Assembly (NCBI GenBank): GCA_036501145.1
Contig: DASYAV010000117.1
Location: 35,845 to 99,844, forward strand
DNA: 64,000 nucleotides
DNA from: PALSA-505 sp036501145
Lineage (GTDB): Bacteria > Actinomycetota > Actinomycetes > Streptosporangiales > Streptosporangiaceae
Direction: 5' to 3'
In this document: positions 1-8,399 of the stretch, piece after piece
Position numbering within the stretch: position 1 is the first letter of the stretch
How the letters are laid out: every line of letters begins with the position of its first letter
The notes under the pieces: generated by a model
Told to the model about the DNA's origin: nothing
The model's input: only the letters and a program-made list of their open reading frames with translations
The model's database searches: none
Translations under genes and position numbers: made by a program

Positions 1-402
1 CAGCACTCCGCCGGCACCCCGAACGCGCCTGCCGCGGGCCCGGCCGACACCGTCCCCCGCACCACGTGGCATGTCATCGGCAGCAAAACCGATTACCAGC
101 CCGGCACCCTGGCCCGGCAGGCCGCGGGACTGGCCCGCCGGTACGCCGCCTCCGCCGCGACCGCGCAGGGAACCCCGGCCGGCAAGACCGCAGGTCCGCA
201 GCTGCGGGCCTGCGTGCGGCAGATCACCAGAAGCACCGCAGCCAAGCTGGTGGACCTGGCCCACTACCGGGGACAGCCCGCCACGATCATCGTGCAGGCA
301 CCGTCGGCCGAGCAGCCGGGGCACGTCTGGGTGACCGTGCCGGGCTGCTCGGCCCGGCACCATCAGGTCCTCGAGCAGGCCTCCCTGCCCAGCTCGGGCT
401 GA
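1..402 (+). CDS. C-terminal part of an unidentified protein upstream of trxB (5' end outside window)
   Basis: Frame 1 is open from the first base to the TGA at 400-402 and gives 133 residues. The first part is rich in Ala, Pro and Thr. It is followed by a compact region ending in a segment such as PATIIVQAPSAEQPGHVW and a Cys-containing tail. It sits directly upstream of the trxBA promoter. In streptomycetes this neighbourhood holds sigM and anti-sigma or membrane-anchored proteins, so an extracytoplasmic domain of such a protein is possible, but no motif proves it. The start codon lies outside the window. Confidence 0.6.
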   Translation, partial: QHSAGTPNAPAAGPADTVPRTTWHVIGSKTDYQPGTLARQAAGLARRYAASAATAQGTPAGKTAGPQLRACVRQITRSTAAKLVDLAHYRGQPATIIVQAPSAEQPGHVWVTVPGCSARHHQVLEQASLPSSG

Positions 403-470
403 ACCGGGAAAAGCAGGTCAGCAGGCGCGGCTGTGGCGGTGACGCGCCAGTTCAGCCATGGTCACCGTTC

Positions 471-497
471 GGGAATCACAGCGCCCTAGGATCGGTT
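471..497 (+). promoter_or_regulatory. Sigma-R-type promoter of trxBA
   Basis: The sequence shows GGGAAT at 471-476 and GTT at 495-497 with exactly 18 bases between. This matches the thiol-oxidative-stress ECF sigma-R/SigH consensus GGGAAT-N18-GTT known upstream of trxBA in streptomycetes and mycobacteria. It lies 40 bases before the trxB start, which suits a redox-inducible thioredoxin operon. The element is seen directly; the sigma factor assignment is inference from the family. Confidence 0.75.
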
Positions 498-536
498 GAT
501 GTGCATGCCAGCCAAGGTGAAAGAAGGCAGCAAGCC

Positions 537-1469
537 GTGACCGACGTCCGCAACGTGATCATCATCGGCTCCGGGCCAGCGGGGTACACCGCGGCCATCT
601 ACGCCGCCCGGGCCAGCCTGCATCCGCTCGTGTTCGAGGGCTCGGTCACCGCAGGCGGCGCGCTGATGAACACCACCGACGTGGAGAACTTCCCCGGTTT
701 CCCGGACGGCATCCTCGGCCCGGACCTGATGGACGTGCTGCGGAAGCAGGCCGAGCGGTTCGGCGCCGAATTGGTCGCCGACGACGTGACCAGCGTCGAT
801 CTGTCTGCCAACCCCAAGGTGGTGAAGACCGACAGCGGGACCCACCTGGCCAAGACCGTCATCATCGCCACCGGCTCCGGCTACCGGGAGCTCGGCATAC
901 CGGGTGAGAAGCGGCTGTCCGGGCACGGCGTGTCCTGGTGTGCCACCTGTGACGGGTTCTTCTTCCGCGACCACGACATCGGCGTGGTGGGCGGTGGGGA
1001 CACCGCGCTGGAGGAGGCCATGTTCCTGACCCGCTTCGGCCGGTCGGTCACGGTCATCCACCGGCGAGACAAGCTCCGCGCGTCCAAGATCATGCAGGAG
1101 CGGGCGTTCGCCAACCCGAAGATCACCTTCCTGTGGGACAGCGAGGTGGCCGAGGTGCTGGGCGACGAGCGGGTCCGTGAGCTGCGGATCCGCAACACCA
1201 AGACCGGCGAGGAGAGCCTGCTGCCGATCGGCGGCATGTTCATCGCCATCGGCCACGACCCGCGCAGTGCGTTGTTCAACGGCCAGCTGGCCACCGACGC
1301 CGATGGGTACCTGCTGGTCGAGCAGCCGTCCACCAGGACGGCGATCGACGGCGTCTTCGCCTGCGGTGACGTGGTGGACAGGACCTACCGCCAGGCGGTC
1401 ACCGCGGCCGGCACCGGATGTGCCGCCTCACTGGACGCCGAACGCTGGCTGGCCAGCCAGGAGAACTGA
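537..1469 (+). CDS. trxB: Thioredoxin-disulfide reductase TrxB
   Basis: Cytoplasmic flavoprotein of 310 residues that uses NADPH to reduce oxidised thioredoxin. Visible motifs are the FAD-binding GSGPAGY at residues 11-17, the redox-active pair in WCATCDG (Cys135 and Cys138), the NADPH-binding GGGDTALEEA, and a C-terminal FAD motif around FACGDV. The length is normal for bacterial TrxB. The GTG at 537 is chosen because it gives the expected N-terminus (TDVRNVIIIGSG); an in-frame GTG at 501 adds residues with no homology. trxA follows after 40 bases, as in the usual actinobacterial trxBA operon behind a sigma-R-type promoter. Confidence 0.96.
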   Translation: MTDVRNVIIIGSGPAGYTAAIYAARASLHPLVFEGSVTAGGALMNTTDVENFPGFPDGILGPDLMDVLRKQAERFGAELVADDVTSVDLSANPKVVKTDSGTHLAKTVIIATGSGYRELGIPGEKRLSGHGVSWCATCDGFFFRDHDIGVVGGGDTALEEAMFLTRFGRSVTVIHRRDKLRASKIMQERAFANPKITFLWDSEVAEVLGDERVRELRIRNTKTGEESLLPIGGMFIAIGHDPRSALFNGQLATDADGYLLVEQPSTRTAIDGVFACGDVVDRTYRQAVTAAGTGCAASLDAERWLASQEN

Positions 1470-1509
1470 GAACCTACTCATCCACATCTCAACGCAAGGA
1501 GTCACCAAC

Positions 1510-1833
1510 GTGGGTGCCACCAAGGTCGTTACCGACGCGACGTTCGAGGAGGAGGTGCTGAAGAGCGACAAGCCCGTGGTCGTGGACTACTGGGCCGAAT
1601 GGTGCGGTCCGTGCCGGATGGTCGCCCCGGTCCTCGAGGAGATCGCCACCGAGCACGCCGACAAGCTCAACGTCGTGAAGATCAACATTGACGAGAACCC
1701 GCAGGTCGCTCAGCGCTACCAGATCCTCCAGATCCCCACGCTGAACGTGTTCTCCGGCGGCGAGGTCGTCAAGCAGGTCATCGGGGCCAAGCCGAAGTCC
1801 GCGCTGCTCCGCGACCTGGCCGAGTACATCTGA
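1510..1833 (+). CDS. trxA: Thioredoxin TrxA
   Basis: Thioredoxin of 107 residues, the dithiol electron carrier reduced by TrxB. The active site is WCGPC, with Cys32 and Cys35, followed by the cis-proline context QIPTLNVFSGGE. The GTG start at 1510 gives the usual length. It is the second gene of the trxBA operon and is followed by a strong hairpin at 1865-1896. Confidence 0.96.
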   Translation: MGATKVVTDATFEEEVLKSDKPVVVDYWAEWCGPCRMVAPVLEEIATEHADKLNVVKINIDENPQVAQRYQILQIPTLNVFSGGEVVKQVIGAKPKSALLRDLAEYI

Positions 1834-1864
1834 CCCTCCTCGGGCAAGCCCCCGAGTTCTCCAT

Positions 1865-1896
1865 AGGCCGACCCGGGTCCCAACCTGGGTCGGCCT
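1865..1896 (+). terminator. Hairpin terminator after trxBA
   Basis: AGGCCGACCC (1865-1874) pairs with GGGTCGGCCT (1887-1896), and the stem extends inward with one mismatch. There are only two T after the stem, typical of GC-rich actinobacterial terminators. It lies 32 bases after the trxA stop and separates trxBA from the toxin-antitoxin pair. Confidence 0.7.
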
Positions 1897-1933
1897 TGAC
1901 TGGCCGGCATCTGACGGGTATGACGTTCCCTGA

Positions 1934-1955
1934 GTAGTACACTATCTCGTACCAC
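1934..1955. promoter_or_regulatory. Putative operator of the yefM-yoeB-type pair
   Basis: An imperfect inverted repeat, GTAGTAC (1934-1940) and GTACCAC (1949-1955), lies 19 bases before the antitoxin start. Phd/YefM antitoxins bind short GTAC-centred palindromes over their own promoter, so autoregulation is likely. The repeat is seen; the binding is inferred. Confidence 0.55.
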
Positions 1956-1973
1956 TATTGAGGGGTGCCCGTC

Positions 1974-2243
1974 ATGCCGATCACCGCGAGCGAAGCACGT
2001 AAGGGACTCTTCCCGCTGATCAAAAAGGTCAACGAGGACCACGATGCTATCGAGATCGTCTCCAAGCACGGCAATGCCGTTCTGGTATCGGCCGAAGACT
2101 ACGCCGCTCTGCGTGAGGGTTCATACTTGCTGCGCTCGCCAGCCAACGCCCGCCGGCTGCTCAAGGCCTACGAGAACGCACTGAACGGCACGCACGTGGC
2201 CGAGCATGACCTGATCGATCCGGACGCACCAAGCGACCAGTAG
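1974..2243 (+). CDS. Phd/YefM-type antitoxin
   Basis: Antitoxin of 89 residues. The N-terminus (ITASEARKGLFPLIKKVNED) and the following segment (IEIVSKHGNAVLVSAEDYAAL) are the typical DNA-binding fold of the Phd/YefM family. The acidic C-terminal tail would wrap the toxin. ATG at 1974 is preferred over GTG at 1965 because GAGGGG lies about nine bases before it. The toxin gene begins four bases after its stop, so the two are one operon. The pair interrupts the usual trxA-GNAT neighbourhood, which suggests acquisition. Confidence 0.9.
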   Translation: MPITASEARKGLFPLIKKVNEDHDAIEIVSKHGNAVLVSAEDYAALREGSYLLRSPANARRLLKAYENALNGTHVAEHDLIDPDAPSDQ

Positions 2244-2247
2244 CACA

Positions 2248-2502
2248 ATGCGGCTGGCATTCGAGGATCAAGGCTGGGAAGACTATACGTCCTGGTTCAA
2301 AACCGACCGGAAGATGCTCGCGCGGATCAACAAGCTCATCGCGGATGTCCGGCATGATCCGTTCACCGGCATCGGCAAACCAGAACCGCTCAAGTATCAC
2401 CTGCCGGGGGCCTGGTCACGGCGGATCGACGACGAGCACCGCCTCGTCTACATCGTCACCGAGGCAGAGATCATCATCCTGGCAGCCCGCTACCACTACT
2501 AA
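2248..2502 (+). CDS. Txe/YoeB-type mRNA endoribonuclease toxin
   Basis: Toxin of 84 residues in the YoeB branch of the RelE/ParE superfamily; it would cleave mRNA at the ribosome. Signature segments are WEDYTSWFKTDRK near the N-terminus, the GIGKPEPLK turn, the RRIDDEHRLVY strand and the C-terminal ILAARYHY with the catalytic His-Tyr end. Length and order (antitoxin first) match YefM-YoeB modules. Confidence 0.92.
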   Translation: MRLAFEDQGWEDYTSWFKTDRKMLARINKLIADVRHDPFTGIGKPEPLKYHLPGAWSRRIDDEHRLVYIVTEAEIIILAARYHY

Positions 2503-2602
2503 CCAGACCGCCGTCAGCTGGACGCGCCGCAACACCTCAGGCCAGACAACCAGCCGGGACTAGAGCGATATCGGGGACCGGCGACCACAGTGACCCGGGA
2601 GG

Positions 2603-3250
2603 CTAGACCCGGGGAGCCGGCCCGCCGGTGGCCAGGGCGGGGCGCAGGGCGCGTTCTGGGGTCATCGAGCCGAGCAGGCGCTCCAGCGCCACCTCGACGT
2701 CTTCGCGCCAGGACAGCGCCGACTTCAGCTCCAGGCGCAGCCGCGGGTAGCGGTGGTGCGGGCGGACGGTCTTGAACCCGACCGCCAGCAGGTAGTCGGC
2801 GGGCAGCACACACGCCGGGTTCTCCCAGCGCAGGTCGCCGAAGGCCTCGATGGCCTTCACCCCGCGCCTGGTCAGGTCCTTGGCCACGCCCTGGATCAGC
2901 ATCCGGCCCAGCCCGCCGCCGGCGAACTCGGTGAGGATGTGCGCGGTCATCAGCAGCACCGCGTCCGCGCTGACCGGGCTGGTCGGGAAGGCCAGCGACC
3001 GCGGCACGTACAGCGGTGGCGCGTACAGGACGTAGCCCGCCGCGACCCCGTCGACATAGATGGTCTTGCCGCAACTGCCCCACTCGAGCAGGATCGATGA
3101 CACCCAGGATTCCTTCTCCAGCGCGGCATCGCCCGACTTTTCCGCCCTGGTCCTGGCCACCGGCTCCAGTTCCCAGAACACGCAGCGGCGGCAGCCGAGC
3201 GGCAGATCATCCAGGTTGTCGAGCGTGATGTTGACGAGACGACGCGGCAC
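2603..3250 (-). CDS. GNAT-family N-acetyltransferase
   Basis: Protein of 215 residues with a GNAT-like core: the acetyl-CoA region is around LTEFAGGGLGRMLIQGVAKDL, preceded by the strand GKTIYVDGVAAGYVLYAPP. The N-terminus has a Cys pair in LGCRRCVFWELEPV, typical of the GNAT gene beside trxA/parB in other actinobacteria. GTG at 3250 is chosen because upstream residues look non-coding and AGGGG precedes it. The substrate is unknown. It is transcribed opposite to its neighbours. Confidence 0.8.
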   Translation of the reverse strand: MPRRLVNITLDNLDDLPLGCRRCVFWELEPVARTRAEKSGDAALEKESWVSSILLEWGSCGKTIYVDGVAAGYVLYAPPLYVPRSLAFPTSPVSADAVLLMTAHILTEFAGGGLGRMLIQGVAKDLTRRGVKAIEAFGDLRWENPACVLPADYLLAVGFKTVRPHHRYPRLRLELKSALSWREDVEVALERLLGSMTPERALRPALATGGPAPRV

Positions 3251-3412
3251 CTGCCACCCCTGTGGGTTATATCCCGGCCATTCCTGCGCACCTGCGGCCC
3301 GCGGCCGGGGTGTCATCCGGCCGGCGCTGCCTGCGGCTATCCGCCATGAGCGCCGCATCCCCCCGGTCCGGCCCGTACCCTGACATGGTACCCACCGAAG
3401 CGGAGGCACAGG

Positions 3413-4681
3413 GTGAGCAGTGAGTCAAGGCACCGGCTGGACCGTTACGTCGACGAGTACTCCGCGCGCGCCGCGGGGATGGTCGCCTCGGAAATCCGTG
3501 CCCTGTTCGCCGTGGCCGACCGGCCGGAGGTGGTCTCGCTGGCCGGCGGGATGCCATACATCACGGCGCTGCCGCTGGACGCGGTGGGCGAGATGGCCGG
3601 CCAGCTCGTCGCGGGCCGCGGCTCGGTCGCGCTGCAGTATGCCTCGGCCCAGGGTGACCCCGGGCTCCGCGAGGGCATCTGCGAGGTCATGTCGATGGAG
3701 GGCATCCGCGCCCACCCAGACGGGGTCGTGGTCACCGTCGGCTCGCAGCAGGCGCTCGACCTGATGACCCGGATCTTCATCGACCCCGGCGACGTGGTGC
3801 TGGCCGAATCGCCGTCCTACGTCGGGGCGCTCGGCACCTTCGCGTCATACCAGGCCACCGTGGTGCACGTCCCGATGGACGACGAAGGGATCATCCCGGA
3901 GGCGCTCGAGGAGACGATTGCCCGGATCATCGCCGCTGGTCAGCGGATCAAGTTCCTGTACTCGGTGCCGACCTTCCAGAACCCGGCGGCGGTCACCCTG
4001 CCCGCCCAGCGCCGGGCCCGGGTGCTGGAGATCTGCGAACGGGCCGGAGTGCTGCTGATCGAGGACAACCCTTACGGGCTGCTCGGGTTCGACGGCGAGC
4101 CGCAGCGGGCGCTGCGCGCCGATTCCACCGACGGCGTGGTCTACCTGGGCAGCTTCTCCAAGACCTTCGCTCCGGGGCTGCGGGTCGGCTGGGCCCTCGC
4201 CCCGCCCGGCATCAGGGACAAGCTGGTGCTGGCCGCGGAGTCGGCGGTGCTCTGCCACTCCAGCCTCGCCCAGCTCATGGTCCGCGAGTACCTGGCCAGC
4301 CAGCCGTGGCGGGAGCAAATCAAACTGTTCTGCGAATTGTATGCCGAACGCAGGGACGCGATGCTGGGCGCGCTGGCGGCAAGTATGCCGCCCGGCTGCC
4401 GGTGGACCCGCCCGGCCGGCGGCTTCTACGTCTGGCTGAAGCTCCCGGACGGGCTCGATTCCAAGACCATGCTGCCCCGGGCGATCTCCGGCCGCGTCGC
4501 CTACGTGCCGGGCACCGGCTTCTACGCCGACGGTAGCGGCGGGAACTACATGCGGCTGTCGTTCTGCTACCCGGAGCCCGCCCGGATCCGGGAGGGCGTG
4601 CGGCGGCTGGCCAGCGTGGTCGAGGCCGAGCTGGACCTGCGGGCGACGTTCGGCACGCTCCCGGAGGACGGCAGCACGTGA
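3413..4681 (+). CDS. PLP-dependent aminotransferase (class I/II, 2-aminoadipate/MocR-like catalytic domain)
   Basis: Protein of 422 residues with fold-type I aminotransferase motifs: LAGGMPYI near the start, GSQQALDLMTRIF, PTFQNPAAVT, IEDNPYGLLGFDG, and the Schiff-base lysine in YLGSFSKTFAPGLRVGW. There is no GntR DNA-binding domain, so it is an enzyme rather than a MocR regulator. GGAGG lies just before the GTG start at 3413. Its end overlaps the ddl start by four bases, so the two are translationally coupled. The amino-acid substrate cannot be read from sequence. Confidence 0.88.
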   Translation: MSSESRHRLDRYVDEYSARAAGMVASEIRALFAVADRPEVVSLAGGMPYITALPLDAVGEMAGQLVAGRGSVALQYASAQGDPGLREGICEVMSMEGIRAHPDGVVVTVGSQQALDLMTRIFIDPGDVVLAESPSYVGALGTFASYQATVVHVPMDDEGIIPEALEETIARIIAAGQRIKFLYSVPTFQNPAAVTLPAQRRARVLEICERAGVLLIEDNPYGLLGFDGEPQRALRADSTDGVVYLGSFSKTFAPGLRVGWALAPPGIRDKLVLAAESAVLCHSSLAQLMVREYLASQPWREQIKLFCELYAERRDAMLGALAASMPPGCRWTRPAGGFYVWLKLPDGLDSKTMLPRAISGRVAYVPGTGFYADGSGGNYMRLSFCYPEPARIREGVRRLASVVEAELDLRATFGTLPEDGST

Positions 4682-5661
4682 TCGATGACGACATCGCCAT
4701 CGACCCGGCGGCCGCGCTGGGTCAGGTACTCGTGCTGGCCGGCGGGCTGTCGCCGGAGCGTGAGGTGTCACTGCATTCCGGCGACCGGATCAGGGACGCG
4801 CTCAGTGAGGCGGGAGTGGAGGCCGCTGCCGCGGACGCCGACGCCGGGCTCATCCCGCTGCTGTCCACCGACCCGCCCAGCGCCGTCTTTCCCGCGATCC
4901 ACGGGTATTCCGGGGAGGACGGGGCGATCAGGGAGATCCTCGGGCTGCTCGGGGTCCCCTACGTCGGCTCCACGGCCCAGGCGTGCCGCCTCGCGTTCGA
5001 CAAGCCGGTGGCCAAGGCGCTGGTGGCGGCGGCCGGGGTGGGCACACCGGAGTCGGTCACGCTGCCCCGGGAGACATTCCACGACCTGGGCGCGGCCACG
5101 GTCCTGGAGCGGATCGTGGCCAAGCTCGGCCTGCCGCTGTTCGTCAAGCCGGCCCGCGGCGGCTCGGCACTAGGCGCCGGCCCCGTGCGCACCGCCGGAG
5201 AACTGCCCGCCGCCATGATCAGCTGCTTCGCCTACGGCGACACCGCACTGGTGGAGCAGTTCATCCAGGGGACCGAGGTGGCGGTGGGGGTGCTAGACCT
5301 CGGCGACGGCCCACGGCCGCTGCCGGCCGTGGAGATCATCCCCTCAGGCGGCTGGTACGACTATGCCGCCCGGTACACCGTCGGCCGGACCGAGTACTAC
5401 ACGCCGGCCCGGCTGCCCGCACCGGCCGCCGCCGCGGTGGCCGCCGCCGCGGTCACCGCGCACGTCACGCTGGGACTGCGCGACCTGTCCCGCAGCGACC
5501 TGATCGTCACACCCGCCGGCGAGGTGCACTTCCTGGAGGCGAACGTCGCCCCGGGCATGACCGACACCAGCACGCTGCCGATGGCGCTGGAGGCGGCCGG
5601 CCTGGACTTTGGCGCTACCTGCCGGGACCTGCTGCTGCGGGCCGCGGCCCGGGGCTGCTGA
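4678..5661 (+). CDS. D-alanine--D-alanine ligase-like ATP-grasp enzyme
   Basis: ATP-grasp ligase of 327 residues. It has the N-terminal LAGGLSPEREVSLHSG (Ddl family GG.S.E.EVS motif), AVFPAIHGYSGEDGAIREIL (HG..GEDG motif), the grasp lysines in LPLFVKPARGGSALGAG, and the terminal LEANVAPGMTDTS in place of the usual E.NT.PG.T. The catalytic layout fits Ddl, though GG.SALGAG differs from the usual GSS.GV. It may be a paralogue rather than the main cell-wall Ddl. The GTG start overlaps the aminotransferase stop. Confidence 0.82.
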   Translation: MIDDDIAIDPAAALGQVLVLAGGLSPEREVSLHSGDRIRDALSEAGVEAAAADADAGLIPLLSTDPPSAVFPAIHGYSGEDGAIREILGLLGVPYVGSTAQACRLAFDKPVAKALVAAAGVGTPESVTLPRETFHDLGAATVLERIVAKLGLPLFVKPARGGSALGAGPVRTAGELPAAMISCFAYGDTALVEQFIQGTEVAVGVLDLGDGPRPLPAVEIIPSGGWYDYAARYTVGRTEYYTPARLPAPAAAAVAAAAVTAHVTLGLRDLSRSDLIVTPAGEVHFLEANVAPGMTDTSTLPMALEAAGLDFGATCRDLLLRAAARGC

Positions 5662-5746
5662 CCGGCAGGTGCCGCACCGACCGGCGGCCCGGGTGCGCCC
5701 GGGACCCCGGCCCGGACCCGGCGGCCAGCGGCCCTAGGCTGGTCGG

Positions 5747-6772
5747 GTGATCAAGCGGAAGAGCTTTGGCAGTGACAACCACGCCGGTGCGCACCCGGCG
5801 GTGCTCCGGATGCTCGCCGACGCCAACACCGGCGACGAACTGCCCTACGGTGCCGACTCCTGGAGCGAGCGCACCGCCGCCGAGCTGCGGGCCAGATTCG
5901 GTGCCGCCGGGGCGTTCTTCGTGTTCAACGGGACGGGCGCCAACATTCTCGGCCTCAGTCTGCTGCTCCGCCCCATCGACGCGGTTATCTGCCCGCGGGT
6001 GGCGCACATCAACGTGGACGAATGCGGAGCGGGTGAGCGGGTACTCGGCACCAAACTGCTGCAGGCCGACGTGCCGGACGGGAAGCTCACCCCCGATGTC
6101 ATCGCCGGGATGCTCGGCGAGCGTGGCGACGAACACCGGCCGCAGCCGGGTGTCGTGGCGATCTCGCAGGTCACCGAGCTGGGCACCTGTTACACCCTGG
6201 AGGAGCTGGCCAAGCTGGGTGAGTTCTGCCACGGCAACGGCCTGCTCCTCTACATCGACGGTGCCCGGCTGGCCAACGCCGCGGCGCACCTCGGCTGTGA
6301 GCTGTCCGAACTGGCCGCGCACGCCGATGTGCTCAGCTTCGGCGGCACCAAGAACGGCGCGGCCGGCGCGGAAGCGGTGCTGGTGATGCGCGATGACCTC
6401 GCCGCCGCCGTGCCGTTCCACCGTAAGCAGCTGATGCAGCTGGGCTCGAAGATGCGATTCGTCGCCGCCCAGTTCGCCGGGCTGCTCGCCGACGACCTGT
6501 GGCTGCGCAACGCGCGGCACGCCAACGCGATGGCGCGGCGGCTGGCCGACCGCATCACCGGGCTGCCCGGCGTGCGGATCAGCCAGCAGGTCGAGTCGAA
6601 CGCGCTGTTCGTCTCCCTCGATCCCGCGCACATCGCCGCGCTGCAGCGGGACTGGCCGTTTCACGTGTGGGACGAGCGCGAGCATGTGGTGCGGCTGATG
6701 ACCGCCTTCGACACCACCGAAGACGACGTGGACGAACTCGCCGCGGCCATCGCCACCACCACCGGGCGGTAG
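5747..6772 (+). CDS. Threonine aldolase family PLP enzyme
   Basis: Protein of 341 residues in the beta-eliminating lyase / low-specificity L-threonine aldolase family, cleaving threonine-type beta-hydroxy amino acids to glycine and aldehyde. Motifs are KSFGSDNHAGAHPAVL at the N-terminus, FVFNGTGANILGL, LLYIDGARLANAA, and the PLP-lysine region LSFGGTKNGAAGAE. GTG at 5747 gives the usual N-terminus. It is separate from the previous gene by 85 bases but in the same direction. Confidence 0.88.
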   Translation: MIKRKSFGSDNHAGAHPAVLRMLADANTGDELPYGADSWSERTAAELRARFGAAGAFFVFNGTGANILGLSLLLRPIDAVICPRVAHINVDECGAGERVLGTKLLQADVPDGKLTPDVIAGMLGERGDEHRPQPGVVAISQVTELGTCYTLEELAKLGEFCHGNGLLLYIDGARLANAAAHLGCELSELAAHADVLSFGGTKNGAAGAEAVLVMRDDLAAAVPFHRKQLMQLGSKMRFVAAQFAGLLADDLWLRNARHANAMARRLADRITGLPGVRISQQVESNALFVSLDPAHIAALQRDWPFHVWDEREHVVRLMTAFDTTEDDVDELAAAIATTTGR

Positions 6773-7034
6773 AAACCGGGGTGACGGGCCGCTTCGGCCG
6801 GGTTTCCGGCACGCTCCCACGCGGCATGGCACCCGGGCCGCCGGCGGCGGTGTACCGTCCTGGGAGGAGACAGCCGCGGGCGATCAGATGGGGGTGACCC
6901 GGAGCCGTGGTGCCGGGAGCGTCATTGCAAACCGAGCCGGGCGTGCGGGCCCGGCGGGCTCGTATGAACGATCGTGGGAGCCGGGCCGCCCGAGGCCCAG
7001 ATCAGGGCCACAGCAACCAGGCAGTGAGTTTTGA

Positions 7035-8186
7035 ATGACGCGGCTAATGAGTGAAACACAAGGCATCGGCTGGCCGGGTCCGCGCTCTGCGGGGGTGGCC
7101 GGACCGCATGCCGGAGTCGGCCTGCGCACCGAAGTCGGCGGGACTTCGCTGACCACGGCCGCAGCGGCGCAGGACGCGGGACTGGGGTGGCCCAGCAGAA
7201 CGGCCGCACGGGCCGCCTTGACGCACAGCCTGGCCGACGGCCGGCACCGGTCCCGGCTGGAGGCCAGCACCGGCAGCGGTCAGGTTCACGTGCCTCCGGC
7301 GCCGCCGATCGTGGCAGACACCCCCATCGCCCGTGCCGCGGAGGCCGCCGTCGAGATCAGAGGTGGCCGCGGCCCGGTGTGGCCCCGGCCCGACTCCTGC
7401 CGGATCATCGCCGTGGCGAACCAGAAGGGTGGCGTGGGCAAGACGACCACTGCGGTCAACCTCGCCGTGTCGCTGGCCCTGCACGGCGCACAGGTCCTGG
7501 TCGTCGATCTCGACCCGCAGGGCAACGCCTCCACCGCGCTGGACGTGGAACACCGGGCCGGCACCCCGTCCATCTACAACGTGCTGGTGGAAGACCTGCC
7601 GCTGGGCGATGTCGTGCGCCCGGTCGCCGGGGTGCCCGGGCTGTGGTGTGTGCCCGCGACCATCGACCTGGCCGGGGCGGAAATCGAGCTGGTGCCGCTG
7701 GTGGCCAGGGAATCCCGGCTGAACCGGGCCATCGCCGGCCACGACATCTCGGCACTGGACTACCTCCTGATCGACTGCCCGCCCTCACTGGGCCTGCTCA
7801 CGGTGAACTCCCTGGTCGCGGGGGCCGAGGTGCTGATCCCGATCCAGTGCGAGTACTACGCGCTCGAAGGGCTGGAGCAGCTGCTGCGGACCGTCGAACT
7901 GGTCCAGGGGCACCTGAACCGGGACCTGGTCATCTCCACCATCGTGCTGACCATGTACGACGCGCGGACGCGGCTGGCCGCTCAGGTGGCCGAGGAGGTC
8001 AGGTCACACTTCGGCCCGCTCGTGCTGGGCTCGGTGATCCCGCGGAGCGTCCGCGTCTCTGAAGCGCCGAGCTACGGGCAGTCCGTGATCACCTATGACC
8101 CTGGTTCTCCTGGCGCCCTGGCTTACCTGGAAGCCGCCGAGGAGATGGCCAAACGCAACGCAACGCCGGCTGACGCCGGCAGATAA
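7035..8186 (+). CDS. parA: Chromosome-partitioning ATPase ParA/Soj
   Basis: Protein of 383 residues. About 120 N-terminal residues are poorly conserved and precede the deviant Walker A in IIAVANQKGGVGKTTTAVNL. Then follow VLVVDLDPQGNAST and LLIDCPPSLGLLTVN, the ParA/MinD signatures, and the C-terminal GSVIPRSVRVSEAPSYGQS typical of chromosomal ParA. It drives origin segregation with ParB. ATG at 7035 or 7047 are both possible starts. In most actinobacteria parA is co-directional with and next to rsmG; here parAB runs the opposite way and is separated from rsmG by over 2 kb. Confidence 0.94.
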   Translation: MTRLMSETQGIGWPGPRSAGVAGPHAGVGLRTEVGGTSLTTAAAAQDAGLGWPSRTAARAALTHSLADGRHRSRLEASTGSGQVHVPPAPPIVADTPIARAAEAAVEIRGGRGPVWPRPDSCRIIAVANQKGGVGKTTTAVNLAVSLALHGAQVLVVDLDPQGNASTALDVEHRAGTPSIYNVLVEDLPLGDVVRPVAGVPGLWCVPATIDLAGAEIELVPLVARESRLNRAIAGHDISALDYLLIDCPPSLGLLTVNSLVAGAEVLIPIQCEYYALEGLEQLLRTVELVQGHLNRDLVISTIVLTMYDARTRLAAQVAEEVRSHFGPLVLGSVIPRSVRVSEAPSYGQSVITYDPGSPGALAYLEAAEEMAKRNATPADAGR

Positions 8187-8399
8187 GGCCTACCTGGCAG
8201 TGACCCCGCCAGCGGGGGCCAGGCCGCGTACGCTTTGCCGGAGTGGTGTGTTCGCTGTGAAACCCGTGGAGCCGGGTTCGCGGGGGCGGGCCAGCAGGCC
8301 GGTGCGGGTGGCGTACCGGATCAACCGCGGGATCGCCGGTCACACCGTTTCGGACTGACGCGGCCCATGGATAGGGCACAGGGCGGACAAGGAGACGCT

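Noticed and set aside
8187..8399. Possible small gene or longer ParB N-terminus in the parA-parB gap
   Set aside because: The open frame continues upstream, but the ParB hallmark N-terminus and AAGGAG both fix the start at 8400.
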